Position numbers and translations under genes: made by a program
The notes under the pieces: generated by a model
Told to the model about the DNA's origin: nothing
The model's input: the letters and a program-made list of their open reading frames with translations, nothing else
Databases searched by the model: none
In this document: positions 42,735-43,234 of the stretch, piece after piece
How the letters are laid out: each line of letters starts with the position of its first letter
Position numbering within the stretch: the first letter of the stretch is position 1
Assembly: GCA_002751075.1 (NCBI GenBank)
Contig: NAOQ01000160.1
Span: 81,362 to 124,595, forward strand
Direction: 5' to 3'
Length of the DNA stretch: 43,234 nt
From: Ichthyophonus hoferi
Taxonomy: Eukaryota > Opisthokonta > Ichthyosporea > Ichthyophonida > Ichthyophonidae

Positions 42735-43234
42735 AAATTATCGTGTGTGAGTGCTAACGGCGAACTAGACATTATAATAACAATGTGATTGATATATATA
42801 TGCAAAGTTTTATGTGTATATACGAGAACTTAATAATTTTGCCAGGGAACCGTATGTGCGTGAATGACCGGGGGCCGAAAACGGCGAGGGCAAACGACCG
42901 GGCCTTTATTGGTTATTTCGTTTACATTTGTACTTATTTCATCTTGTTGTGCAGGTCAATGGTGTATACTTGTATTCATTGTAACAAATGGAACTGCTTG
43001 AAAAGATTATTATTAGCTAATCTAACTCACGATAGGTCACAGAAACCCACTAGAATTGACCGATCTTACCGCAATACAATACTAAAATTTTATTGTGTCC
43101 ATATCTAGATGCCAAATTAACCCCTTTTCTCATTGATGTAAAAGTGTTTATACATGATCTTTAAAGGTCTTATAATTGGAATGAGTACAATTTAAACCCC
43201 TTAACGAGGACCAATTGGAGGACAAATCTGGTGC
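42735..43234. other. Window end, no gene recognised
   Basis: Holds one GC-rich, CpG-containing patch at about 42858-42905 (GACCGGGGGCCGAAAACGGC) in otherwise AT-rich DNA. Nothing else recognised. Confidence 0.35.

Noticed and set aside
42785-43108. 107-codon plus-strand frame near the window end
   Set aside because: Composition is not convincing, no domain is recognised, and no splice or transcript evidence is available.

Overview
The window looks like AT-rich genomic DNA from an animal, probably an early-branching one with short introns; a sponge-like genome is my guess, not something the sequence proves. The evidence is three spliced genes that I rebuilt by hand with consistent splice phases. 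They are a UBAP2/UBAP2L/Lingerer-family protein (minus strand, 25 coding exons, 947 codons), a small nucleoplasmin-like (NPL) protein with an acidic stretch and a C-terminal C2H2 finger (plus strand), and a Mediator subunit 1 protein, MED1 (plus strand, 16 coding exons, 773 codons). Introns use GT-AG ends, mostly gtatgt, gtaggt or gtaagt donors, and are rich in TA and ATT repeats. Layout: 1-7870 is repeat-rich. It holds the 5' end of a Ty1/copia element (gag remnant, a 30-base primer-binding site matching the middle of initiator tRNA-Met, and an LTR), dispersed repeats, and a badly eroded copia pol fossil at about 4730-6990. 7871-17840 is the UBAP2L-like gene. 17841-20296 is intergenic, with a tandem duplication and an array of GCGATTA-type motifs. 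20297-24403 is the NPL/zinc-finger gene; its first exon is uncertain and its first intron holds a 451-base run of N flanked by two identical 96-base copies. 24404-31644 holds dispersed repeats and a fold-back element. 31645-38905 is MED1. 38906-43234 is again repeat-rich. The main discovery candidate is the NPL gene. NPL fold, then acidic stretch, then a C2H2 finger of the form CxxC-x12-H-x4-H is the architecture of the plant HD2 (HDT) nucleolar histone deacetylase/chaperone family. Here it sits between two clearly animal-type genes. A second pattern is that at least eight introns of the two large genes carry decayed tandem copies of a neighbouring exon piece, usually its edge with the splice site, so the introns seem to have grown or shifted by duplications that spanned exon boundaries. 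All three gene products would act in the nucleus or on RNA: MED1 in Pol II transcription, the NPL protein as a likely histone-binding protein, and the UBAP2L-like protein as a likely RNA-granule/ubiquitin-related protein. Nothing suggests they form one pathway.
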